Source of the DNA: Prorocentrum cordatum
Lineage: Eukaryota > Sar > Dinophyceae > Prorocentrales > Prorocentraceae
Direction of reading: 5' to 3'
Length of the DNA stretch: 64,000 nucleotides
Assembly: GCA_963575745.1 (NCBI GenBank)
Contig: CAUYUJ010003651.1
Location: 1-64,000, forward strand
Positions 54,881 through 64,000 of this stretch are shown here, piece after piece. Both the position numbers and the translations under genes were made by a program. Each line of letters starts with the position of its first letter. Position 1 is the first letter of the stretch. Under the pieces are notes generated by a model. That model saw only the letters and a program-made list of their open reading frames with translations, had not been told where the DNA came from and did no database searches.

Positions 54881-55923
54881 ATGTCAAAACCGCCACCAGT
54901 GCCGCCTTTGCCGTGGATGGTACTTCTGGGCCGCACTGGCGCTGGGAAGAGTGTCATCGTCTGGCTGATCAAACAGGCGGTGCTCGAGCTGCAGACCCGG
55001 GTGAACCGCCGGCGCCGCCGCGAAAGGACGGCTGCGACCCAAATCGCAGTTTCCGCGGTGGCGGCGCGGATCCCGACATCGGGGCTTCCTGTGGATCCCT
55101 GGGGCCCCCGCCCCCGTCGCCCTGGTTTGGGTTTTTTTTCGCATTCGCTGGGGCCCCAACGGCCGCCGCAGTGGCTTGCCCCACCCCCCCGAGGAAAGAG
55201 GCGAAAGATGCCGAGAAGCAAGGCGCGGAGGCCGCGCCTCCACCGGCCGCCCCTGGGGACGGCGCCGCGGACCCCATGGCCGAGGAGGACGAAGTCCCTG
55301 ACGAGGCCCAAGGCTCGGGCGCGGACGACGGCGACAAGAAGAAACTGGTGGCCTCTGCATCTTTCACAGCAGACACTGGCACGGTGTACGGCTGGGGGGC
55401 GAAAATGAAAGGCAATGACGGTCGGATCTTCGTCGCTCTCCACGAGGGCAAAATGCTACTATCTAAGGTCATGGCCGACGCCCCAGGCTGCGACGGCCAG
55501 TCGATCAACAAGCTGCACGATCGAGACGAGTTCAGCAACACGGTTCTCACTTCGTCGTCCAAGTTCTCGATCGACTACCCGTGGGCAGTGCTTTTCCTTG
55601 CGATGCACGTGGAGGACATGGGCGAATTATTCGCCGCAGGAAAGGACCCCCTCGGCATATTCTCCAGGTTCGACTGGTGCGCGTTCAAGACGGACGTGGC
55701 CAACCTGGACGACTATAACGATCTGGAGCAAGACGCCGGCATATTCTATTCATTCGCCTCCGGCTGCGTACCCCCGAGTGTCGTGGGTGGCCGTCTTGCT
55801 TTGGTCGCGCCCTGGCGTTGTATTGTCGTCGACGATGCGAAATGCGTGGCAGGAATGGGACGCGGCGCGCATCGCGCGCGGACGTCAATGTGGCGGCCTG
55901 GGGCATCCTCAACTCGCACTGAA
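54881..55923 (+). CDS. Hypothetical protein, possible P-loop first exon
   Basis: A first coding piece may start at ATG 54881 and reads WMVLLGRTGAGKSVIVWL, which contains the Walker A sequence GRTGAGKS; a GT donor follows at about 55002. The main coding part is in another frame from about 55195 to 55740: an acidic Ala/Pro/Glu stretch, then KKKLVASASFTADTGTVYGW, DGRIFVALHEGKMLLSKVMA and YPWAVLFLAMHVEDMGELFA, which is clearly protein-like. A last piece ends ADVNVAAWGILNSH with TGA at about 55922. The joints between these three parts are not resolved, so the P-loop piece may be chance. The upstream poly-G run at 54867-54878 is probably in the 5' region. No family is recognised. Confidence 0.45.
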
Positions 55924-56390
55924 ATGCCCGCGCAGCCCCCATTTGTCCCAGCAGCGTTTCTTATGTTGTGGGAGTGCGGGTGGGAATGGGCATGCCATGC
56001 TTGAGTCGCTCGAGCTGGCCAGCTTGACCCTGGCCCTACCCCGAAGCCGCCCCCTTGGTCTACCACTAAGTCTTCCCCTTAAGTTTGCCCCGGGCCTACC
56101 CCATATGCACTGCCCATAGGGCGTCCCGTCTGCGTTCCCCCGACCGAAGGATTTCCCATAGGCTCACCCTGTGACCCTAAGCCCCCCCCGCGGGCCTTCG
56201 GGCCTTAGGTCTGCCTGGCCCTAGGCTGCCCTGGGGTTTCTGGCGGGCTCTGCCCTAGTTTACCTTAGGGCCTTGGGTAGGCTCCAGGCTAGGCCACCTT
56301 GAGGCCCGAGGGTCGCCCCCCTCTCCCCCGGGTTTTACGATGGCTATTTCGTTGCAGTTCATTGCCGTGCCAACGCGCATCCTGCATGGG

Positions 56391-56411
56391 CGGTAGCGGT
56401 TTTGGCTGACA
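56391..56411 (+). other. Possible spliced-leader remnant (weak)
   Basis: Ungapped alignment gives about 16 of 21 matches, including GGTAGC and an intact TTTTGGCT. It lies at the beginning of the next coding frame. A chance match of this quality somewhere in the window is not negligible. Confidence 0.35.
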
Positions 56412-57430
56412 TTCTGGACATCATCGACGCCCAGTACCCGAGTCTTGCTGCGACCCCGAGGAAGGCGTACGAGACCCAAGAGTACAGCCAGAGAACCAAT
56501 CTGTGGCGCATCAAGCAGGACTCAACGTACTTCAAGACTTCCTTTGCCATCCACGCAACGCAGCAACGAGACGCGATCCGGACAGGCGACCACAAGCGTG
56601 CATCTTTCGAGAGCAAGGTGAAAACCAAAGTGCGCCGTTACGCAGTCCCCGTGGACGCGCTCTGCAAAGCCATCCACCAGAATATTATCTTGGATGCGCA
56701 CAGGGCGAAGATGGAGAACGCCGCATTGGAAGCTGGAGACGATGCTGAGTGGTGGCGCTGGAAATCCATGGACATCTTGGACCTGCGGCGGGTGCTGCTC
56801 GAGAAAGAGGAGGAGGCCAGGGAGGCAGGCGTCAAAGACCAATGGTCCCTGGACGTCAGCGCCGCCAACGCCGAGATCGGCGACCTCCTGACGAGTTTCC
56901 TCGGCCGCTCGTCGGCTTTGTGCGCCACGTGGCTGGGCGGCAAAGTGGTGGGCGATGGGACAGGAAACGCCCCCCCGAAGTTTGGTGACAACCCGATCAA
57001 AATCGTGGACGCAGAGGCCTTGATGGGCATGTTCCCGCAGTGTACCCCGCCCGGCCCTCGGGATCTGACTCGGGGAAAGATCCGGCCCTTCCTTTCTGTC
57101 GCGCGTGCGCGCGTGCATTTTGATGTCCGCCCGCTCGTGCGGGGGCGCGTTCGGGCCCCGTCGGTTCCCGCGATCGCCGTGACACTATGGCGCATGTCCC
57201 ACTGGAGCAGCGTTGGTGGCGCGTGCCGGCGCGCGCACGGCCTCCTTTCGCTTCGGCCGAGGTCGAAAGTGAAACGCAGTATGATATTCCTTGTGGAGGC
57301 CCCCACCAGCGTCTTCAAGCTCGTTACCATTGCGAGGAAATTGAACAAAGGCTGCGATCTGGACTTCGCGGCGTCCCTGCTCCACCACGCCGGCATGCTT
57401 GCCATCTGTTCCTGGAAGAAGCCCGGCGCG
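56402..57430 (+). CDS. Hypothetical alpha-helical protein, at least two exons
   Basis: Exon 1 runs to 57039 and reads DILDIIDAQYPSLAATPRKA, then a Lys/Arg-rich helical part, WWRWKSMDILDLRRVLLEKE, and ends VDAEALMGMFP. A GT-AG intron 57040-57279 (240 nt, phase 2) joins it to MIFLVEAPTSVFKLVTIARK and ASLLHHAGMLAICSWKKPGA, which ends at a GT donor at 57431. Further exons probably exist but are lost in the CTTGGGG-rich sequence downstream. The first codon marked is TTG inside the leader-like match, so the start is uncertain. The high Glu/Lys/Ala content suggests helices and perhaps coiled coil. No family is recognised. Confidence 0.55.
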
Positions 57431-57479
57431 GTGGGATATCCAGGACAGCTGTTCCATTTTTTGCACGACCCAGGCCGGG

Positions 57480-57880
57480 AGGGGGGCATTCGCGCCCCCC
57501 CAACCGCCTCAGTCGGATGCCCCCAGAACGCCCCGTTGGTCAATCGGGGCCCCTTGGGGGCGTTGTTACGTCCATCTTGGGCCTTTTTGTGGCTCGTCTT
57601 GGGGCTCTCTTGGGCCGTCTTGAGGCCGCGGGCGCCCGTCGGAAGCGAAAACGCACGCATCAGTTTGTTCCTTCGGTTTCGAACAGACTGCAGCTTCCCA
57701 GGGGTGACATTGGGCGGCCCCGAGGCGGGAGATTCGTCGTGGGCTTTATTGAACCATGTGTTGGGCTCTCTTGAACCATTTTGGGAGCCATCTTGGGCGA
57801 TGCGAGGCCTTCGCATCGCCATGTTGAACCATCTTGGGCGCCCCGACGACCCGCGCCCAGGCCGTTCCACTGCTGAGGGA
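57480..57880. repeat. CTTGGGG-type repeats with coding-looking frames
   Basis: Irregular repeats of TCTTGGGC/TCTTGGGGC, the same family as 15360-15595, 58915-59265 and 59880-60500. Confidence 0.7.
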
Positions 57881-58169
57881 AAGGGCGGGGCGGGAAGGAA
57901 GTTCGCATGTGAAATCGCAGTTTCGTTCGTGCGTGCAATCGCGCTACCATGATTGGAACAGAGGCATCGCGAACGCCCTCCCATCTCCATCCCGATAGTG
58001 CATAGTTGACGGTATGCTCCGGGCATGATGCCTCCAGTACCAGCAGCGCACTTCGGGGGAAGGGCGGGTTGGGGGCCGGGGAGGGGTGGGGGGGGGCGAC
58101 AGGGAGGTGGGGGGCAAGAGGGCGGGGGGGAACAAACGCGGTGGCGGCCCGCAACCCCCGCGGAGGAGG

Positions 58170-58340
58170 CGAAACGAGAAGGGAGGAGGAGGAGGAGGAG
58201 GAGGAAGAACAGGAAAATAAGGATAATAAGGATAACGAAAAGGTATATATATATATATATATATATACATACATATATAATAAATAAATAAATAAATGAA
58301 TAAATAAACTAATAAATAAATAAATGTGTACACTTGTATG
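58170..58340. repeat. GGA, TA and AAAT microsatellites
   Basis: A GGA tract, then about 24 bp of (TA)n, then (AATA)n repeats in direct succession. Confidence 0.95.
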
Positions 58341-58460
58341 TAGAGAAAGATTGATAAATAATGGACGGAGAGAGAAAGAGGGATATGCGTGGTGCACTCT
58401 TCACGTTGGGCTACTGAGCGCCTCTGTCTCGTCATGGGCTCCCATTTGATATTGTCTACG

Positions 58461-59630
58461 CCTCGCGGATCCCCACCAGCCCATCCAGAAGCAATGCCAA
58501 AGGGCTGCTGGTCGTCTTCGTGCTGTTGCAGGTGCTATTGATACCGCTGCTCGTGGTGTTGATGGTGCTGGTGCTGTTCGTGTTGGTGATGATGGTGGTG
58601 TTGACGCTGCTGCTGGTGGTGCTGTGCTGTTGCTGCTGCTGCCGCTGCCGCTGCTGGTGGTGGTGGTGCTGCTGCTGGTGTTGCTGGTGCTGCTGCTGGT
58701 GCTCTTGTTCGCGTCGCTGCTGGTAGTAGGGTGCAGTGCGGGTGGTGCTGCTGCTGTTGGTCCTACTGCTGTTGGTGCTGCTGCTGGTGCTAGTGCTGAT
58801 GTTTCTGCTTGTGGTGCTGCTACTGTTGCTAGTGGTGCTGCTGCTGGCTGGTGCTGGTTGCAGTGGTGGTGTTGGCGTTGCTGGCGGTGCTGCTGCTGAC
58901 GCTGCTCTCTTGGGGGCCTCTTGGGGTGCTGCGGGGGTCTCCCGTTGCCCTTTTGGGGCTCTTCTGAATGGTCTTGGGGTCCGCTTGGGGCTCTTGTGGG
59001 GGTCTCGGGGCCCTCTTGGGGCCCTCTTGGGGCTCTTTTGGGGGCTTCTTGGGAGCCTTGTACGGCCTCTTGGGACCATCGTGGGGACCATCGAGTATAA
59101 GAGGGCGGGGTCTTTTTTCGGCGCCCCCCCTCGGGGGCCCTCTAAGTGGCCTCTTGGGGCGCTCTTGGGCCGCTCTTGGGTCGCTCTTGGGCACTCTTGG
59201 GGCCGTATTCGGGGCCTTTTTGGGCCCCTCTTGGGGCTGTTTTGGGCCATATTGGAGCCATCAAGCGGGAAGGCCAAAATCATTGATTTGCTTACGTTTT
59301 GACAGATTTCCGCTTCCTTGGGGGGCCCCGAAGGGGCTCTGAGAGTACTCGAGGCCGTGTTGTGGCCCTCTTGGAGTTTTTTGGAGGCATGTCGGAAGCT
59401 ATATTGCACCATCTTCGGCTATATTGGGCCATCTTGGAGGCCATTTTGCAGCAGCGGAGGCCCGATTGAAGTCATCGTGGGCCATCTTCGGCGCTCGTAC
59501 TAGCCGCGAACCCCCCCGTCCAGGTCCAGGGGATGGGGTAGCCCTCCCCCGAGCAGGGGAAAAAGGAGTTCTTGTGGAAGAGGAAAGGGAGGCATCGTAA
59601 GACCACCTGTCGCCCAGAGGGCTGGTGGGA
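58461..59630. mobile_element. TIR-bounded introner-like element, copy 2
   Basis: Left end GCGGATCC then CCCACCAGCCC (58472-58482); right end CGCCCAGAGGGCTGGTGGGA with the inverted copy at 59619-59629. Internal order matches copy 1: a trinucleotide tract (here CTG-rich, 58520-58900), CTTGGGG repeats (58915-59265) and CCCCGTCCAGGTCCAGGGGA (about 59515). Left-end homology to copy 1 runs for about 35 bp. I see no clear coding exons on either side, so whether this copy acts as an intron is unknown. Confidence 0.75.
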
Positions 59631-59879
59631 CTCGAAGTTCGCAGATGCTGGAATAGGTTATTCAATCGCTTCGCTCACTCCGCCGGCCCATGTTGCATGA
59701 TCGCTACTGCTTCGCCGTGGGCCCGGGGCCATTGTGGCGCCGCCGAGGAGGAGTAATATGAGGATGGGGAAGGGGAGGGGAGGAGAAGGAGAGGATGATA
59801 AGGAGACGAGGAGGATGAAGAGAAGTAGGAGGAGGAGAATGGGCGGAGGAGGAAGCCTCTCGTTGGCATCTTGTGTTGC

Positions 59880-60500
59880 TCTTGGGGCCAAACAGGGTCG
59901 TTGTCAAGATGTTTCTTCGGGAGGCCTCTTGGGGTCTTTTGAAAAGCTGTTCGGGGGCGCCTGGGAGGCATTTTTGAAGCCTTCTGGGGGGCCTCCTGGG
60001 AGCCTCCTGGGGCCTCTTGGGGGCCTCTTGGCGGCATCTTGGGGCTCCTTGGGGGCCTCTCGGGGACTCCTGGGGCCCTCTTGGGGCGGAAGGCTCGAGG
60101 TTTCGGTTCGTGGTCCCCGTCTTGGGCCCCTCTTGGGGCCGTCTTGGGGCTGTCTTGGGCCGTCTTGGGCGCCTCTTGGGCCGTCCCGGGGCCCTCTTGG
60201 GCCCTCTTGCGGCCCTCTTGGAAGCCTCTTGGCCCGTCTTGGGGCCCTCTTGGGGGCCTCTTGGGCCGTCTTGGAGCATCGGATGGCCGAAAAGGGGACA
60301 AGGCCCAAATCCTTCCCCAAAACCATCGTAAAATGATTTTGGCTTCTCGGGGCCCTCTTGTGACGCCTCTTGGAGGCCACTTGGAGGCCTCTTGGGCCGT
60401 CTTGGGGTCATCATCGGCGTCTTGGAGCGCTCTTTGGGCGTCTCGGGGGCCCTTTGGGCAGTCTTGGGGGCCTCTTGTGGCACTCTTGGCGAGCTCTGGG
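59880..60500. repeat. CTTGGGG repeat array
   Basis: Dense diverged units of GGCCTCTTGGGGCC and variants. Open frames on both strands are repeat artefacts. Confidence 0.85.
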
Positions 60501-60689
60501 GGGCCTGAGAAGCCGCACCCAGTTGGAAAACCATCTCTGGGTAGCAGTGGTCGGGCTGCGGTCGGGGTACTTTTCGCCGGGACCCCCAGGGGCCGCCCCG
60601 CGCGCGCGAACTAGAAATATTGTTAACCAGTTGCCGGAGATCTTAGCACGCCTCTGGCCCGTTGGGCCGGCGAATTCGTTCTTTATGTG

Positions 60690-60800
60690 TGGAGGAGGAG
60701 GAGGAGGAGTAGGAGTAGGAGTAGGAGAAGGAGAAGGAGGAGGAGGAGGAGGAGGAGGAGGAGGAGGAGGAGGAGGAGGAGGAGGAGGAACAGCAGGAGA
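60690..60800. repeat. GGA-rich tract
   Basis: GGAGTA followed by pure GGA repeat, with a short CTC-rich inverted counterpart at 60840-60890. Confidence 0.9.
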
Positions 60801-60889
60801 GAGGAGGCTTCCTCCTCTCCCTGCTGTCCTTCCTTTCTCTTTCCCTCACCCCTCCTCCTCCTTCTCCTCCTCCTCCGCTTCCTCCTCAG

Positions 60890-62227
60890 CGCCGTCTTCA
60901 TGTCATGCATGCGAAACGCATGTTCCCGCTCGCACCGGCATGGTTCGCGCCTCCATTCAATTATTGGCGCATGGGGGCAGGTACAATAAGAGCCACATGT
61001 TAAGTTCTCCGTGCTTGGTCTCTCACCTCAGCAGGGGGGCGCCCCCAGCACCCCCAGTGCTCGTGTTTTGCGCTCCAGCGTTCCTGACACCTGCTCGATT
61101 CCCCGCACCGACTCGAGGCTCGGCGCGCAGCTGGTCTTACCCTTCGCTCCGGCCCCCCCTCCCGCCCGCCAGAATTTCCTTTGCAAGTTCCAACGCCCCG
61201 CATGGCTTGCCAAGTCTTGCGCAAGTGACGCGGGCCGCGATGTTTGTTAGGGGTGCTTGCGACGGCCAGGTCGACGCATGTGTATAAAGCCTCCCAGCGA
61301 TGCACGTCGGGAAATCGCCCAAGCCTGAAGACCCCGCAGCATGCATGGAGATCGCCAACTTCTTGAGAAAGGCTCGGCGCCTAGTTGGCCTGTCGATAGT
61401 GTTCGGGCCTCGATTAGGCAGCTAGCCGGGCACGCCGCGATTTCGTGACAGCGGGGGCTTCGCCGCTCGCGATGTCATATGTGGCGCAACGCCTTCGCAT
61501 GCGCTCCTGTCGGGGCCGATCCTCGCGCTTGGCGCTTAGCACCTAAGGTCTGCGGCATTACGCGGACGGACGCGTTCTTCAATGCAGACGTCGACCCGTC
61601 AGTGGGCGTCGCATCAGACCTTGGGATGACATTCAAGGAGTCATTCCAAAGACATTGCGCACGTATACATGGCTACGTACGCGCTCACACAAACATACAC
61701 ATAGTTTCACAACCCCACGTTCTGATATCTTCACGTTCGATGTCCCAGAGCCCCACTTGCCATTCCAGAAACGATGCTCGGCGATTGGCCGGGACACGAT
61801 AGTTTATATGCACAGCAATGATACATGGACGCAGAGGAGGCCGTTTGACAGATGATCCGGATGTATATATTTGGGGGTCTATTGGAGCCATAGCGAGGTT
61901 TCCTTGGGGCAGCCCCGCTCTGCCTCATGGTTTTTTTGTGGCAGCTCGAGGCCCTCGTGGACGCCGGGGGAGCGCCTTTTTGGAACCCGATCTGCGAGAC
62001 CATCGGCCGCGCAAAGGGATTGTTTGAAGTTGCCCTCCTTCGCTAGGGCCAAAAGCCGCATGTTCAGTTATGTTCGGTAGGATCTGGTCGCCTTCTGTCT
62101 GTCTGTTCTTGAATGGCAACCCTGATCCCCTGAAGCTTTTTCTGGCCCGTCAGGGGGGTCGCAACGTACGGGGGCTTCAAATCTCTGCACCGCGTGTCGT
62201 TCCGATGGAACTTACATTTCTCCGCAG
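60890..62227. other. Region without a supported gene
   Basis: No frame with convincing protein character, no recognisable RNA gene and no strong repeat was found. Confidence 0.5.
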
Positions 62228-62488
62228 GAGGTGGACGCTGCAACGCCGGCTGCTCTCGGGGAACGGTGGGCTCCGAAGTTGAATCCGACAAGCCGCGTGG
62301 CCAGCGCTCTCGGGGCGGCAAAAACCGCGGCGCAGGCCGCAGCAGCCAGCGCAGTTGCAGCGTCGTCCCCAAAGAAGCGCCAGCGCCCGGAGAGCCCATT
62401 GGGCGAGGCGGCGCCGTCCAAGGCAGCCCGCGCGGACGCCCCCGCGTCCCAGGCGGGGGCCGCTGTGCCAAGCGGCGGGATCTATGAG
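62228..62488 (+). CDS. Exon of an unknown Ala-rich protein with basic motif
   Basis: An 87-codon open exon begins after a good acceptor (TTTCTCCGCAG at 62217-62227) and ends at a GT donor (62489). It starts EVDAATPAALGERWAPKL, continues with an Ala-rich helical part and has SPKKRQRPESP, a plausible nuclear localisation signal. Length is a multiple of three, so it would be a phase 0-0 exon. Upstream and downstream exons were not identified with confidence; the pieces at 62890-63075 and 63237-63353 may belong to the same gene. Confidence 0.5.
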
Positions 62489-62646
62489 GTGCAGACAACT
62501 AGAGTGGCATCGGTCCGCGCCCACATATCTTGGCTATCCACACTGTTTGCGACCGCCCGCTGTCCCCAAAAAGTTTGGGCCAGCGTCTGGATTGAAATAT
62601 GACCCAGATCATGCGGTCGCTGAGAGGGTTCCAGGGGCGGCGTTTT

Positions 62647-62647
<1 letters not shown>

Positions 62648-62719
<72 letters not shown>

Positions 62720-62800
62720 AGAGAGAGAAGAGAGAGAAGAGAGAGAGAGAAGAGAGGAGAAAAAAGAAGAAGAACAACAGAAAAGATAAAAGAAGAAAGT
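62648..62800. repeat. (GA)n tract
   Basis: GA dinucleotide repeat grading into GAAAAG. It is probably intronic between two coding pieces. Confidence 0.95.
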
Positions 62801-62889
62801 GTAGATAGATCCTGCTCATCTCGACAACGGGCGTTTTTCGAAAAATTCCCCTTCAAGGCCGCTCATAAAAACTGCGCCGCAAACGTTTA

Positions 62890-63088
62890 GTGAGCCTACG
62901 CAGCCCCTGCTGACAAGCGCGGGTCGCCGGACTTGGACGCACTTCGATGACCAATATCCAGCGGCCTTCGGCGCGGTCCGCCACCGCGCCTGGGTTGTCG
63001 GCGAATCTGGGCGGTCCGTTCGGCCAGCCCAAGGCCTCCAAGACATTCCGACAAAGGCCTTGCTAAGAACCTCGGGGCGGGCCCCGAC
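62890..63088 (+). CDS. Possible exon
   Basis: A plus-strand frame reads RTWTHFDDQYPAAFGAVRHR and WVVGESGRS, which looks protein-like, and ends at a stop near 63088. It may be a last exon or a fragment. Splice sites were not fixed. Confidence 0.3.
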
Positions 63089-63236
63089 GCCATCATAGGC
63101 CACATTGGAGGCGCGCGCCCCGCAATTGACGGCCCCGAAGCTTCTGATGGAGACGCGCGGGGCTCGCGGGAGCGCCCGAGAGCTCCATTGACTTGTGGGC
63201 CTGACCCCTAGAAGCTACATTTGTCCCGCGGCACTG

Positions 63237-63353
63237 ATGGCCCTGAGGGACCAAGGGACGTTCCACGCGGTGTCCACGGCGCGGTGGCGGATCAAGCAGC
63301 CATACTGCAAGAATAAAATCTCTGGTTGGGAAGATGACCACTGGGATATTTGA
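63237..63353 (+). CDS. Short coding piece, possible exon
   Basis: MALRDQGTFHAVSTARWR followed by a Lys/Trp-rich end (WEDDHWDI) and TGA at 63351. It is 38 codons long. It could be a final exon. A further piece RPWQGKRIVKSVFGAMGLMH at about 63552-63611 may belong to a neighbouring exon. Confidence 0.35.
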   Translation: MALRDQGTFHAVSTARWRIKQPYCKNKISGWEDDHWDI

Positions 63354-64000
63354 TGGGCTGCCGCCTTCCAGCACGGAGCCCCTCCGACATTGGCCTCTTT
63401 GGGCGGTTCCTCCGCCCGCGCGCGCATCGTCCAGGTTTTCGGCGTCGGGCCGGCCACGTTGGGGCGCATGTCGCCGCGCGAGTTTGCCATTCTGGATGCC
63501 GCGTCGGTCGGGGGTTCCGATCGCCTGTTGCCGAAGCCGGGCGCCCTTGGCAGGGGAAGCGGATCGTCAAGAGCGTTTTCGGTGCCATGGGCTTGATGCA
63601 CGAGCCGAATCGGTCCAACGTGCCTGGGCTAACGCCGCTCCGCCCGCGCGGCACCCGTCGCCTTTTCCATTCCGCTGGCTCCTGCAATCTCATGCGCGCT
63701 GATTTTTCGCATCGCCCCATACCTCTCCCCAGGGCCCTTCGGGTCTCTCGGGCCGAGGGGAGCCCGCATGGCCGCGTTGCTTTCCGCGGCTCGCGCTCTG
63801 GCCACGGTCACCTCGCATCTACGTGCGGTTCGTTCTCCGTCGCGTACCCCGTGGCAGGCGTTACCCCTGATGACAGTGCATAGGCGAAGCGCAGCCCATG
63901 GCGCAACCCATGGCTTGCGCAATCCACAGCGCATGCTATGGCGCAGCCCCTGGACGACGGTTGGCCCTCGCAATTCCTACGGGGCTATGCCTGGTGCGCG

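Noticed and set aside
60330-60352. ATGATTTTGGCTTCTC as a spliced-leader relic
   Set aside because: Only the ATTTTGGCT core matches, and no coding frame follows.

Overview
The window looks like nuclear DNA of a dinoflagellate. No single marker gene proves this; the case is cumulative. Sequences resembling the 22-nt dinoflagellate spliced leader (SL) lie just 5' of several coding regions (clearest at 12998-13019 and 27603-27626). Introns with GC-AG and probably GA-AG ends sit beside GT-AG introns. Coding DNA is GC-rich, most recognisable genes share one strand from 10.7 to 57.4 kb, and well over half the window is simple repeat, minisatellite or satellite. No bacterial operon, rRNA, tRNA, CRISPR array or organelle gene was seen. 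All gene models below come from reading frames, splice-site phase and protein-like composition; no database search was possible.

Layout. 0-10.5 kb: a tandem segmental duplication (offset 6,628 bp). Its right copy holds an intact 714-codon minus-strand frame; the left copy is broken. Both end in GGA tracts and a CCGATAAA repeat that folds into long hairpins. 10.7-30 kb: the gene-rich core, all plus strand. It holds a coiled-coil protein gene (10.9-11.9), an SL-tagged transposase-like gene with a terminal-inverted-repeat (TIR) bounded intron (13.0-15.9), a 13-bp satellite (16.2-18.7), a five-exon gene of about 785 codons (19.2-22.8), a gene starting 98 bp later (22.9-24.3), a gene with a basic tail (25.2-27.0) and a second SL-tagged transposase-like gene (27.7-29.9). 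30.5-32.8 kb: a second 13-bp satellite array, an AT-rich palindromic stretch and a TG-rich stretch. 33-37.2 kb: a gene of many small exons with introns as short as 38-68 nt and one 821-nt GA-repeat intron. 37.2-39.9 kb: GGTTCC and GGCTGA minisatellites. 40-41.7 kb: two cysteine-motif reading frames. 42-48.4 kb: minisatellites and a 445-bp satellite with an apparent higher-order pattern. 48.6-50.2 kb: weak minus-strand coding signal. 50.3-53.6 kb: poly-A, minisatellites and a duplicated CTC-repeat unit. 53.7-57.4 kb: three gene models. 57.5-60.5 kb: CTTGGGG repeats and a second copy of the TIR element. 62.2-63.7 kb: scattered exons.

The themes that tie the window together are (1) genes apparently re-inserted from trans-spliced mRNA, (2) introns that look like inserted elements, bounded by inverted repeats or by a shared palindrome, and (3) repeats built from very short units that expand into hairpins, arrays and nested arrays. 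No metabolic pathway can be inferred. The two transposase-like genes are the best candidates for mobile-element function.
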